Part shown: in pieces, positions 54,925 through 64,000 of the stretch
How positions within the stretch are numbered: the first letter of the stretch is position 1
Layout of the letters: the number at the start of each line of letters is the position of its first letter
Assembly (NCBI GenBank): GCA_963997635.1
Contig: CAXEND010000011.1
Location: forward strand, 1-64,000
Length of the DNA stretch: 64,000 nucleotides
Origin: GCA-2728135 sp002728135
GTDB lineage: Bacteria > Pseudomonadota > Alphaproteobacteria > UBA828
Direction of reading: 5' to 3'
Notes under the pieces: generated by a model
Database searches by the model: none
What the model was told of the DNA's origin: nothing
What the model saw: the letters and a program-made list of their open reading frames with translations, nothing else
Translations under genes and position numbers: made by a program

Positions 54925-56361
54925 TTGTCTCAAAATATGCTTAAATTTCCGATAATAGACCAAAAATTACCCAATAAACGCGACGCTCTAAGTAGGACCA
55001 AAGACTGGGGTGAAATTTATCAAGATTTTAAAAAATCAGATTTAAAGGATCAATCATCCCGTTGTTCACAATGTGGAGTGCCATTCTGCCAATTGCACTG
55101 TCCTCTTCATAATAATATTCCAGACTGGCTTATGCTTTCGGCTTCTGATCGTCTGCAGGAAGCATACGAAGTTTCAAGTTCAACAAATAATTTCCCAGAA
55201 ATTTGTGGGCGAATATGTCCTCAAGATAGACTATGTGAGGGAAATTGTGTAATTGAGAAAGACTTTGAATCTGTAACCATAGGTGCGATTGAGAGGCATA
55301 TTACAGATACGGCTTTTAAAAATGGTTGGGTAAAACCTGTAAAACCACAAAAAGAGCTGTCAAAATCTATTGGTATAATTGGTGCTGGACCAGCAGGACT
55401 TGCAGCCGCAGAGAATCTTAGGAGATATGGTTACAGAGTTTTTGTGTATGATCGTTATGATCGTATAGGAGGTTTGTTAATTTATGGAATTCCAAATTTT
55501 AAACTAGAAAAAGAGATTGTTAATCGGCGCGCCAATCTAATAAAAGACAGTGGTGTTATTTTTGAAATGAATTTTGAGATTGGACGTGATGCTTCGTTGG
55601 ATGATTTACGACAACGTCATCATGCGGTCTTGATAGCCACCGGTACTTACAAAGCAAAAAACCTAGATATTCGAGGGATTCAGGCAAAAAATATAGTTCA
55701 AGCTTTGGATTACTTAACTGTAAGCAATCGAGTTGGGCTAGGAGATAAAATTTCTCAATATAATTATCAAAAGTTTAATGCCAAAGACCACGATGTAGTC
55801 GTTGTTGGAGGGGGTGATACGGCTATGGATTGTGTTAGAACTGCAGTCAGGCAAGGCGCTTTATCAGTAAGTTGTGTTTATAGGAGAGACAGGAAAAATA
55901 TGCCCGGTTCCTTGAGTGAAGTTAAGCATGCTGAGGAAGAAGGTGTAAATTTTCATTGGCTTTCAACACCTGAGGCATTTATTGGTACTACCAAAGTTGA
56001 GTCATTAGAAATTGCAAAAATACGTTTAGGTAATGCTGATAATACAGGTCGTCAAGTGCCTATAAGACTTGATAATTCAACTCAATCTCTGAATTCAAGT
56101 TATGTGATTAAAGCACTTGGTTTTGATCCAGAAGATCTTCCGAGATTGTTTGATTGTCCTGAGCTTAAGGTAACTCAACATGGAACCCTAGCAGTCAATC
56201 AAATTACAATGATGTGCAGTATCGAAGGCGTATTCGCTGCAGGTGATATTGTTCGAGGAGCATCATTAGTGGTTTGGGCTATCAAAGATGGTCGTGACGC
56301 TGCTGAGTCAATACATAAATTTTTAAAAGGCAAGGACACGCTTATCCATGCAACAAATTAG
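54925..56361 (+). CDS. gltD: Glutamate synthase small subunit
   Basis: A 478-residue FAD/NADPH and iron-sulfur subunit. The N-terminal ferredoxin-like part has CSQCGVPFCQLHCPLHNNIP and CGRICPQDRLCEGNCV, then FAD loop GIIGAGPAGLAAAENLRRYG, DRIGGLLIYGIPNFKLEK, NADPH loop VVVVGGGDTAMDCVRTAVRQ and the final FAAGDIVRGASLVVWAIKDG. The start is TTG 54925 with GGGAGA seven bases before it. It overlaps gltB by 14 bases. The 286-base upstream gap holds AT-rich sequence with a possible promoter around TTGACC 54825, but the -10 is weak. Confidence 0.96.
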   Translation: MSQNMLKFPIIDQKLPNKRDALSRTKDWGEIYQDFKKSDLKDQSSRCSQCGVPFCQLHCPLHNNIPDWLMLSASDRLQEAYEVSSSTNNFPEICGRICPQDRLCEGNCVIEKDFESVTIGAIERHITDTAFKNGWVKPVKPQKELSKSIGIIGAGPAGLAAAENLRRYGYRVFVYDRYDRIGGLLIYGIPNFKLEKEIVNRRANLIKDSGVIFEMNFEIGRDASLDDLRQRHHAVLIATGTYKAKNLDIRGIQAKNIVQALDYLTVSNRVGLGDKISQYNYQKFNAKDHDVVVVGGGDTAMDCVRTAVRQGALSVSCVYRRDRKNMPGSLSEVKHAEEEGVNFHWLSTPEAFIGTTKVESLEIAKIRLGNADNTGRQVPIRLDNSTQSLNSSYVIKALGFDPEDLPRLFDCPELKVTQHGTLAVNQITMMCSIEGVFAAGDIVRGASLVVWAIKDGRDAAESIHKFLKGKDTLIHATN

Positions 56362-59300
56362 AGAAAATCTAGATATTACATCGGGTCAAGAAGTTAGAAC
56401 AAAAATGACAACAGAAGGTCTATATAATCCAAAAGATGAGCATGATGCATGTGGGGTAGGATTAATTGCATCAATTGATGGTAAATCTCGTCGGGAAGTT
56501 GTTCTTGCCGGAATAGAAGCATTAAAAGCTGTATGGCATAGAGGAGCTGTTGATGCAGATGGAAAAACAGGTGATGGAGCGGGAATACATATTGAAATTG
56601 CTCAGGATTTTTTTAAAACACATGTAGGTAGGTCTGGAAATAAACCCCAGGAATCTAGACTAGCTGTGGGTATGGTTTTTCTTCCAAAAACTGATTTGGG
56701 TGCACAAGAATTATGTCGTTCCATAGTTGAAACAGAAATATTAAATTTTGGTTATGGAATTTATGAATGGAGACAAGTACCAATAGACTCCTCAGTTATT
56801 GGAGAAAAAGCCAATGCTTCACGTCCAGAAATAGAGCAAATAATGATTTCTAATGATAGAGGTGTTGATGATGATAGATTTGAATGTGATCTTTATTTAA
56901 TCCGTAGAAGAATTGAAAACCAAGTTTTGAGTAAACACATAACGGATTTCTATATATGCTCACTTTCATGCCGATCCATTGTTTATAAAGGAATGTTTTT
57001 AGCGGAGCAGCTAACAGCATTTTACCCTGACTTGTTGGATAAAAAATTCTCTTCTTCATTTGCTGTAATCCATCAGAGATATTCGACAAATACATTCCCT
57101 ACTTGGCGGCTTGCTCAACCATTTAGATTACTTGCTCACAATGGTGAAATAAACACTATTAAGGGAAATTCCAATTGGGTTGTTAGTCATGAAACAAGAG
57201 CCATAAGCAAAAAATTTGGAGATAAGAATGATGAAATTTTTCCTTTAATTGAATCTAGTGCTTCAGACTCAATGGCGTTGGATGCAGTTTTGGATGCCCT
57301 TGTTCATGCAGGTAGGCCATTACCTGCAGCACAGTGCTTAATGATACCAGATTCATGGTCAAAAAAACCTAATGTACCTACACACTTAAAAAACTTTTAT
57401 AGTTACTGTAATTGTGTAATGGAGCCATGGGATGGTCCTGCAGCTATTGCTGCATCAGACGGGGTTTGGGCAATAGCAGCAATGGATAGAAATGGTCTCA
57501 GGCCGATGCGTTATACAGTAACCTCAGACGGATTATTGGTTGTTGGATCTGAGACTGGAATGGTTCATATAGATGAAGATAAAGTTGATTCTAAAGGACG
57601 CCTTGGGCCTGGAGAAATGATAGGCATTAATCTTCAAGAAGGAAAAATCCATTATAATAATAATATAAAAGATTGGCTTGCAAAACGTAAACCGTATGCA
57701 GAGTGGATAAAAAATATTGTCGAGCTAAAAAAACTAATTCGTAGTGATAGTGAACCTGAATATTACTCGGCGGATGAATTATGTATGCGTCAAAGATCCG
57801 CTGGATGGACAATGGAAGACTTAGAGACTGTTTTACATCCGATGGCAGAAACTGGTAAGGAGCCAATTGGCTCTATGGGTGATGATACTCCATTAGCCGT
57901 ATTATCAAAAAAATATCGAGGGTTACATCATTTTTTCAGGCAAAATTTTTCACAAGTAACTAATCCCCCAATTGACTCTCTTCGTGAGTACAGCGTGATG
58001 AGTTTGAAGACAAGATTAGGAAATTTAGGAAATATATTTGATGAAAGTGATGATCAAACAAAATTATTGCAACTAGATTCTCCCGTATTAACAAACGCTG
58101 AATTTGCCGCAATGACTGAATATATGGGAAAAAATGCAAAATGGATAGATTGTACATTTGAAGCTCAATCAGGCCATGGAGAACTTACTCAAGCTATAGA
58201 TTATATATGTCAAGAAGCAGAAGATGCTGTAAGAGGTGGAGCTGAGCACGTTATTCTAAGTGATGAAAATATTTCAGATGGAAAAGCTGCTATTCCTATG
58301 ATTCTTGCTGTAGGTGTTGTCCACAGTCATTTAGTAAATAAAAAACTTAGAACTTTTACTTCATTGAATGTTCGTGCTGCTGAATGTATGGATACACATT
58401 ATTTTGCTGTACTTATTGGTGTAGGGGCAACAACAGTAAATGCATATTTGGCTCAGGAGACAATTGCCGATAGATATAATCGTGGTTTGTTTGGAAACTT
58501 TCAATATGAAGAACTTTGCCGAAAGTATAGAGATGCAGTAAATGCAGGGTTGCTCAAAGTATTATCTAAAATGGGGATATCTGTTCTTAGTTCTTATCGA
58601 GGAGCCTATAATTTCGAGTCTGTAGGATTATCTAGGGCACTAGTTAGTAAATTTTTTCCGGGTATGCCATCAAGGATTTCGGGAATAGGATTATCAGGAA
58701 TTAAAAAACGAATTCTATTACAGCATCAATATGCATTTGAAGCTGATAGTAATATTTTACCAATTGGAGGCTTATATAAATCTCGTATTGGAGGTGAATC
58801 CCATGCTTTTGATGGGAATGTGATTCATACTCTACAGGCTGCTGTAGAGACTGACTCATATGCAAATTATAAACGTTATACAGAATCGGTATATTCTCAG
58901 CCATTAACCCATTTAAGAGACCTATTAGAATTTAATTCTAATTGCGATTCCATACCTATTGATCAGGTGGAATCTATTACAGAAATAAGAAAAAGATTTA
59001 TGTCTGGTAGTATGTCTCATGGTGCCTTATCTCGTGAAGCACATGAAACTCTTGCAATTGCAATGAATCGCATAGGTGCAGCCTCTTGCTCTGGGGAGGG
59101 AGGAGAAGATCCTGCTAGATATCAACCACGGGAAAATGGAGATAATCCAAATTCTGCTGTTAAGCAAATTGCGTCCGGAAGATTTGGTGTTACGGCAGAA
59201 TATCTTAATAATTGTAGAGAAATTGAGATAAAAATGGCTCAGGGTGCCAAGCCAGGAGAAGGTGGGCAGCTACCAGGTTTTAAGGTTACTGAAGAGATTG

Positions 59301-60886
59301 CCTCACTTAGGCATTCCACCGCGGGTGTGACACTTATATCTCCACCTCCGCATCACGACATTTATTCAATAGAAGATTTGGCTCAGTTAATTTACGATCT
59401 TAAACAGATTAATCCAGTATCTAGAGTTTCTGTGAAATTAGTGGCTGAAGCAGGAATAGGTACAATTGCCGCTGGCGTTGCTAAAGCAAAATCAGATATT
59501 ATTCTAGTCTCAGGGAATGACGGAGGCACGGGTGCTAGCCCTCAGACAAGTCTCAAGTTTGCAGGAGTTCCTTGGGAGCTTGGGTTAGCTGAGATCAATC
59601 AAGTTCTTACTCTTAATAGGCTTCGACATAGCATTACTTTAAGAGTAGATGGTGGATTAAAAACAGGCCGAGACATTGTAATTGCAGCTATGCTTGGGGC
59701 AGAGGAGTTTGGAATTGCATCTGCTTCACTAGTAGCTATGGGGTGTATTATGGTTAGGCAATGTCATTCAAATACTTGCCCAGTCGGTATTTGTACTCAA
59801 GATAGTGCACTCAGAGATAAATTTGATGGAACACCTGAAAAAGTAGTAAACCTGTTTACATTTATTGCTGAGGAAGTAAGGGAGATACTAGCATTACTTG
59901 GTTATAGACATTTAGAGGATGTTATTGGGCGACCCGATTTGCTAAAACAAATAAGTAGGGGTAGTGCGGATCTTGATGATTTAGATTTAAACCCTTTGTT
60001 GACTTTAGCTGATTCAGATGGAAAGCCCCGTTTTTCTCCTCGAAGTGGGCGTAATGAGGTACCAGGTACTTTAGATGAACAAATGATTAAGGATGCTAGT
60101 TCAGCATTAGACGCAAGAGAAAAAACGCAACTTGCATATACTATCCGAAATACTCATCGCTCAGTAGGAACAAAGCTATCATCTGAATTGACTCGACGTT
60201 TTGGTATGCGAGGTCTTCCGCCAGAGCACTTTACGATTCGTCTCAGGGGGACTGCAGGCCAATCATTAGGTGCGTTTGCAGTCCATGGGTTAAAAATAGT
60301 CCTTACGGGCGATGCTAACGATTATGTTGGAAAAGGCCTATCTGGTGGAACAATTGTCGTCAAGTTAGCAACATCAAGTAATCTTATCTCAAACGAAAAT
60401 ACGATAATTGGTAACACTGTTCTCTATGGAGCGACAGAAGGAAAACTTTTTGTGGCAGGGCAAGCAGGAGAAAGATTCTGTGTAAGAAATTCAGGTGCTT
60501 TTGCTGTAGCAGAAGGTTGTGGTTCTAATGGATGTGAATATATGACAGGAGGTGTAGCTGTTATTCTTGGAGAAGTGGGTGATAATTTTGGTGCTGGCAT
60601 GACAGGCGGAATGGCTTTCGTATATGATTATTATGATCATTTTCAGACAAGAGTTAATCCTGACTCCGTAACTTGGCAGAGCATAGAAAGTAACTATTGG
60701 AAAAAAATTTGTAGAAATTTAGTTGAGGAACATTATAGAGAGTCTAACTCAAAATATAGTGAACAGCTTTTAACAAACTGGGATCTTGAATCTAAAAAAA
60801 TATGGCAGGTATGCCCTAAGGAAATGCTTGATAAGCTAATTCATCCTTTGTCTGATAATATTGTAACAAAGGTGAAAAGTGCATAG
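56348..60886 (+). CDS. gltB: Glutamate synthase large subunit
   Basis: A 1512-residue ferredoxin-like/FMN subunit. A short propeptide ends before the catalytic Cys of DACGVGLIASIDG, which becomes the N-terminus of the glutaminase domain. Next come RYSTNTFPTWRLAQPFR, LLAHNGEINTIKGN, then the FMN-binding domain with GEGGEDPARYQP, KPGEGGQLPGFKV, SGNDGGTGASPQTSLKFAG and MGCIMVRQCHSNTCPVGICT (iron-sulfur Cys), and the GXGXG C-terminal beta-helix. With GltD it makes glutamate from glutamine and 2-oxoglutarate. ATG 56405 is an alternative start with a shorter propeptide. It converges on acnB with five bases between. Confidence 0.97.
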   Translation: MQQIRENLDITSGQEVRTKMTTEGLYNPKDEHDACGVGLIASIDGKSRREVVLAGIEALKAVWHRGAVDADGKTGDGAGIHIEIAQDFFKTHVGRSGNKPQESRLAVGMVFLPKTDLGAQELCRSIVETEILNFGYGIYEWRQVPIDSSVIGEKANASRPEIEQIMISNDRGVDDDRFECDLYLIRRRIENQVLSKHITDFYICSLSCRSIVYKGMFLAEQLTAFYPDLLDKKFSSSFAVIHQRYSTNTFPTWRLAQPFRLLAHNGEINTIKGNSNWVVSHETRAISKKFGDKNDEIFPLIESSASDSMALDAVLDALVHAGRPLPAAQCLMIPDSWSKKPNVPTHLKNFYSYCNCVMEPWDGPAAIAASDGVWAIAAMDRNGLRPMRYTVTSDGLLVVGSETGMVHIDEDKVDSKGRLGPGEMIGINLQEGKIHYNNNIKDWLAKRKPYAEWIKNIVELKKLIRSDSEPEYYSADELCMRQRSAGWTMEDLETVLHPMAETGKEPIGSMGDDTPLAVLSKKYRGLHHFFRQNFSQVTNPPIDSLREYSVMSLKTRLGNLGNIFDESDDQTKLLQLDSPVLTNAEFAAMTEYMGKNAKWIDCTFEAQSGHGELTQAIDYICQEAEDAVRGGAEHVILSDENISDGKAAIPMILAVGVVHSHLVNKKLRTFTSLNVRAAECMDTHYFAVLIGVGATTVNAYLAQETIADRYNRGLFGNFQYEELCRKYRDAVNAGLLKVLSKMGISVLSSYRGAYNFESVGLSRALVSKFFPGMPSRISGIGLSGIKKRILLQHQYAFEADSNILPIGGLYKSRIGGESHAFDGNVIHTLQAAVETDSYANYKRYTESVYSQPLTHLRDLLEFNSNCDSIPIDQVESITEIRKRFMSGSMSHGALSREAHETLAIAMNRIGAASCSGEGGEDPARYQPRENGDNPNSAVKQIASGRFGVTAEYLNNCREIEIKMAQGAKPGEGGQLPGFKVTEEIASLRHSTAGVTLISPPPHHDIYSIEDLAQLIYDLKQINPVSRVSVKLVAEAGIGTIAAGVAKAKSDIILVSGNDGGTGASPQTSLKFAGVPWELGLAEINQVLTLNRLRHSITLRVDGGLKTGRDIVIAAMLGAEEFGIASASLVAMGCIMVRQCHSNTCPVGICTQDSALRDKFDGTPEKVVNLFTFIAEEVREILALLGYRHLEDVIGRPDLLKQISRGSADLDDLDLNPLLTLADSDGKPRFSPRSGRNEVPGTLDEQMIKDASSALDAREKTQLAYTIRNTHRSVGTKLSSELTRRFGMRGLPPEHFTIRLRGTAGQSLGAFAVHGLKIVLTGDANDYVGKGLSGGTIVVKLATSSNLISNENTIIGNTVLYGATEGKLFVAGQAGERFCVRNSGAFAVAEGCGSNGCEYMTGGVAVILGEVGDNFGAGMTGGMAFVYDYYDHFQTRVNPDSVTWQSIESNYWKKICRNLVEEHYRESNSKYSEQLLTNWDLESKKIWQVCPKEMLDKLIHPLSDNIVTKVKSA

Positions 60887-60891
60887 ATTTT

Positions 60892-63657
60892 TTACATTAT
60901 TTCACTTGGGAAAAAATTAGTCAGATTTATACCCTTAACTGCTAATTTATATTCATCTATGCTAGGAGTTCTTCCAAGAACTGAAGAAAGAACGACAACT
61001 GGTGTTGAGGCCAAGAGAGATTCGCCCTTTTTTTCTACGGAGTCTTCAACTACCCGTCCAGCAAAAAGCCGTGTAGAAGTTGCCATCACAGTGTCTCCCT
61101 TTTCAGCTTTTTCTTGATTCCCCATGCAAAGATTACATCCTGGTCTTTCAAGATAAAGAGTATTTTCGTATTTTATACGAGGAGTATTTTTTGGTGCTGA
61201 ATCATCAAACTCAAACCCCGCATATTTTTGTAGAATATTCCAGTCTCCTTCTTCTTTTAATTCGTCAACAATATTGTATGTTGGAGGTGCAATAACTAAG
61301 GGTGCTTTAAAAATAACCTCACCTTTTAATTTTTCCAAATTTCTAAACATTTGGGCCACAATATTTAAATCTCCTTTGTGAACCATACATGAACCAACGA
61401 ATCCGAGGTCGACTTTTTTCTCAGCTTTATAGAATGAAATTGGCCTGATTGTATCATGTGTATAACGTTTTGATACGTCGATGTTTTCAACATCAGGGTC
61501 AGCAATCATAGGTTCATTGATCTTATCAAGGTCTACAACAACATGTGCAAAATATTTGGCATTAGCGTCTGGTAAGAGTGCACGCTTTTTCCTAGATTTT
61601 AGTTCTTCAATTCTCTTTTCTGCTTTTTGAATTAGTGTTTTTAGCATCTGGGCATTATTATCCATACCCTTATCAATCATGGATTGGATGCGGGATTTAG
61701 AGACTTCAAGTGATTGGGTAAGAGTTTCATCATTTGAAATACAAATGGACGCCTTAGCCTTCATTTCTGCAGTCCAGTCAGTAAATGTAAAAGCTTGATC
61801 TGCAAGGAGAGTTCCGATGTGAACTTCAATTACTCTCCCTTGAAAAATATTTTCACCAAATTGGTCTAGCATTTGCGCTTGAGTCGAATGAACTACATCC
61901 CGGAAATCCATGTAATCTCTCATTTGACCTTTGAAAATAACCTTGACAGTCTCTGGTATTGGCATCGTTACTTCACCAGTTGCCAATGCAAGAGCAACCG
62001 TTCCAGAATCAGCACCAAAAGCAACACCCTTAGACATCCTTGTATGTGAATCTCCACCTATAATTATTGACCAGTCGTCTATTGTTATGTCATTTAAAAC
62101 TTTGTGGATGACATCTGTCATGGAGTGGTAGTTTTCGTGCGGGTCTCTAGCTGTAATCAGACCAAACTTATTCATGAATTTCATAAGCTTAGGAGTGTTT
62201 GCTTGAGCTTTTAGGTCCCATACTGACGCAGTATGACAACCTGATTGATATGCTCCGTCTAAACCTGATGAAATTTCAGTTGCTGCCATGGATTCCAATT
62301 CTTGAACTGTCATTGGGCCTGTTGTGTCCTGTGATCCAACAATATTTACTTTTACTTTAACATCTGAACCAGCATGTAAGATGTTAGTTTTATCTTTTCT
62401 TACATCGTTATTATTGAAAATTTTTTCAACTGCCGTAAGCCCTTGTCCTTTGTGTGTGATCTCTCGAGAAGGTGCAAACACAGGGTGTAAATTTATACCA
62501 AGAGTTAAAGAGGCAAATATTTGAAGTTTTTTTCCAAATTCAATTGCATATGATCCACCAGCTTTAATAAATTCGATCTTTTGTGGCGTAAAGGAAGAAG
62601 AAATATCAATGAACTCTTCACTAGAATCTTCATTAAGTAATTTCTTATTTTTAGTATTAATTGTTAGAACCGTTCCTGTAGCAACCGAATATTTCTCTTC
62701 TAAGACTGCATTACCGTCGTTATTTAAGATTGGATTTCCTTCAGGATCCAAAACTTTAACCCAATTTTTTAGGTCAATTCCAATGCCTCCAGTAACACCT
62801 ACTGTAGTCATGAATATTGGTGAAATACCATTTGTTCCAGCAACAATTGGAGCATAATTTACAAACGGAACATAGGGACTTGACTGTTTGCCAGTCCATA
62901 AAGCAACATTATTTACTCCTGACATCCTTGAGGATCCAACTCCCATTGTACCCTTTTCAGCTATTAACATTATCTGTTTGTCGGGGTGTTTGTCTTGTAG
63001 TTCTAAAATTTCATTCTGAGCAGTTTCCGAAATGAAGCATTTCCCATGTAGCTCACGATCTGCTCTAGAGTGGGCTTGATTTCCAGGTGATAAAAGGTCT
63101 GTTGAAATATCACCCTCAGCCGCAACAAATGTAACAACCTTAATTTCTTCCTTTATTTCCGAGAGCTTAGTAAAAAATTCTGCTTGGGCATAACTTTCAA
63201 GAATTTCCTTAGCAATAATATTTCCATTTCGATAAGCCTCTTCAAGCCTAGCTGTATCAGATTCATATAGAAATACTTGTTTTTTGAGAACATCTGCGGC
63301 TTGCTGAGCAATTGATAATTTCATATCTAAAGCTAGATCAAGAAGCACTTTGATTGAAGGCCCACCCTTCATATGCGATAGCAACTCAAACGCAAAAGAT
63401 ACTGGTATTTCCTGAATAACCGTTTCACCAAGAATAATTTCTTTCAAAAAATTTGCTTTTTCACCTGCAGCAGAGGTTGTTCCAGGAAGAGTATTATATA
63501 TTAAAAATTTTAGTGAATCTTTCCGATGTTTGTTTTTAATATCTTTGATTTGCAATATTATTTCTTTTAGAAGATTGCCATCCTCTATGGGTTTAGGTTG
63601 CAAATTCTTGGATTTGCGTTCCTCGATTTCATTCAGGTAATTTGTATATGAACTCAT
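60892..63657 (-). CDS. acnB: Aconitate hydratase B (bifunctional 2-methylisocitrate dehydratase), long Bacteroidetes-like form
   Basis: A 921-residue AcnB, longer than the E. coli enzyme (865). The N-terminal HEAT-like part includes FELLSHMKGGPSIKVLLDLA, then ISTDLLSPGNQAHSRADREL, GTMGVGSSRMSGVNNVALW, and the active site with IIIGGDSHTRMSKGVAFGAD. The 4Fe-4S cysteines lie in VGSCMVHKGD and PGCNLCMGNQEKAEKGDTVM. From memory of family sequences, stretches such as LPGTTSAAGEKANFLKEIIL closely resemble Flavobacteriia AcnB rather than proteobacterial ones; alphaproteobacteria mostly use AcnA. AAGGAT precedes the ATG. It runs convergent to gltB and no related operon partner is visible. Confidence 0.96.
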   Translation of the reverse strand: MSSYTNYLNEIEERKSKNLQPKPIEDGNLLKEIILQIKDIKNKHRKDSLKFLIYNTLPGTTSAAGEKANFLKEIILGETVIQEIPVSFAFELLSHMKGGPSIKVLLDLALDMKLSIAQQAADVLKKQVFLYESDTARLEEAYRNGNIIAKEILESYAQAEFFTKLSEIKEEIKVVTFVAAEGDISTDLLSPGNQAHSRADRELHGKCFISETAQNEILELQDKHPDKQIMLIAEKGTMGVGSSRMSGVNNVALWTGKQSSPYVPFVNYAPIVAGTNGISPIFMTTVGVTGGIGIDLKNWVKVLDPEGNPILNNDGNAVLEEKYSVATGTVLTINTKNKKLLNEDSSEEFIDISSSFTPQKIEFIKAGGSYAIEFGKKLQIFASLTLGINLHPVFAPSREITHKGQGLTAVEKIFNNNDVRKDKTNILHAGSDVKVKVNIVGSQDTTGPMTVQELESMAATEISSGLDGAYQSGCHTASVWDLKAQANTPKLMKFMNKFGLITARDPHENYHSMTDVIHKVLNDITIDDWSIIIGGDSHTRMSKGVAFGADSGTVALALATGEVTMPIPETVKVIFKGQMRDYMDFRDVVHSTQAQMLDQFGENIFQGRVIEVHIGTLLADQAFTFTDWTAEMKAKASICISNDETLTQSLEVSKSRIQSMIDKGMDNNAQMLKTLIQKAEKRIEELKSRKKRALLPDANAKYFAHVVVDLDKINEPMIADPDVENIDVSKRYTHDTIRPISFYKAEKKVDLGFVGSCMVHKGDLNIVAQMFRNLEKLKGEVIFKAPLVIAPPTYNIVDELKEEGDWNILQKYAGFEFDDSAPKNTPRIKYENTLYLERPGCNLCMGNQEKAEKGDTVMATSTRLFAGRVVEDSVEKKGESLLASTPVVVLSSVLGRTPSIDEYKLAVKGINLTNFFPSEIM

Positions 63658-64000
63658 AGCTGCAGAGATCCTTTTATTTTTAGTCGCCTAGACACTTATC
63701 TATATAACAAGTCTGCTTAATATTAATTTTAAGAATTCGTCAGTATAAATTTATCACTTTTGGCTTTTGTAATATAAGTATAAGTTACGTTTATAGGTTA
63801 TCTCGAAAAAGGAAAATGAAGATTTTTCTCTATATATTTTCACTTTTTTTATTAACCTTAGATCGAAATGAAGGATGTTATCACTAGGAGTAAGGCCAGA
63901 AAGGTTTAGTTTTTTATAAAAAACATAGTATCTGAAGGCAAGTAGATGTTGTCTGTATAATAATGTAAACGCTCTTCTTTTATTTTTGCATCTATATAGC
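63658..64000. other. 343-base region after the acnB start, no clear gene
   Basis: This stretch is the upstream region of acnB and continues beyond the window. It is AT-rich. It holds only a 23-codon plus-strand frame (described separately) and no tRNA or family hit that I recognise. The acnB promoter should lie in its left part on the minus strand, but no strong boxes stood out. Confidence 0.6.
63816..63887 (+). CDS. Possible 23-residue small hydrophobic peptide
   Basis: ATG 63816 follows AAAGGAAA with suitable spacing and opens MKIFLYIFSLFLLTLDRNEG, ending TAG at 63885-63887. A basic residue followed by a hydrophobic stretch resembles the start of a signal peptide or a small membrane peptide. 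It could equally be the remnant of a broken secreted protein gene or chance. No homology was recognised. Confidence 0.2.
   Translation: MKIFLYIFSLFLLTLDRNEGCYH

Overview
The window is AT-rich (roughly one third G+C by eye) and densely packed with core chromosomal genes. Gene families and gene order point to an alphaproteobacterium: hemW-rdgB-rph facing hrcA-grpE-dnaK-dnaJ; the Pho/Pst block; a FYDLN-type small protein and tRNA-Ala next to aroA-cmk-rpsA-ihfB-lapA-trpFBA-accD-folC; trxA-addAB-murU-amgK-tsaE-ahcY followed by a regulatory PTS; and lptB-lptA-lptC-kdsD. The low G+C, short intergenic gaps and many overlapping genes suggest a streamlined, probably marine lineage. Placement below class (something Rhodospirillales-like) is a guess. 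No phage, transposase, CRISPR array or secretion system was seen.

Layout. 1-2 kb: the 3'-truncated hemW, then rdgB and rph (minus). 2-8.1 kb: the heat-shock genes hrcA, grpE, dnaK, dnaJ, then dapB (plus), with a good RpoH-type promoter before dnaK. 8.1-8.6 kb: a decayed DUF2244 gene, minus strand. 8.7-12.6 kb: nth, a lipoprotein, a PfkB-family kinase and an AmpG-like permease. 12.6-19.2 kb: phoR-pstC-pstA-pstB-phoU-phoB (minus), without pstS. 19.4-23.2 kb: mutS, a hydroxyacid dehydrogenase and tRNA-Ala(GGC). 23.2-33.4 kb: aroA, cmk, rpsA, ihfB, lapA, trpF, trpB, trpA, accD, folC. 33.4-52.6 kb: a long minus-strand series running from rnd, kdsD and lptCAB through ptsN, hprK, rapZ, manX, ptsH and ptsI to ahcY, tsaE, amgK, murU, addB, addA and trxA. 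52.7-64 kb: a complex I NDUFA9-like protein, uppP, gltD-gltB and a convergent acnB.

How the genes work together. The PTS block (EI, HPr, EIIA of the mannose type, EIIA-Ntr, short HPr kinase, RapZ) has no sugar-transporting EIIB or EIIC and looks like a phosphorelay for regulation. Lpt and KdsD proteins serve lipopolysaccharide export and Kdo synthesis; UppP, AmgK, MurU and AmpG serve peptidoglycan lipid carrier and muropeptide recycling. The Pho/Pst block senses and imports phosphate, and GltBD assimilates ammonium.

The items most worth a second look are: an acnB whose product resembles the long Bacteroidetes/Flavobacteriia form (likely lateral transfer); the DUF2244 pseudogene, with two frameshifts, a nonsense codon and no start; a 425-base gene-free gap between lptB and ptsN where alphaproteobacteria usually carry rpoN and hpf; an exact 11-base inverted repeat just before rpsA; and exact tandem duplications in grpE and before uppP. 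I found no clear candidate for a wholly undescribed multigene system.
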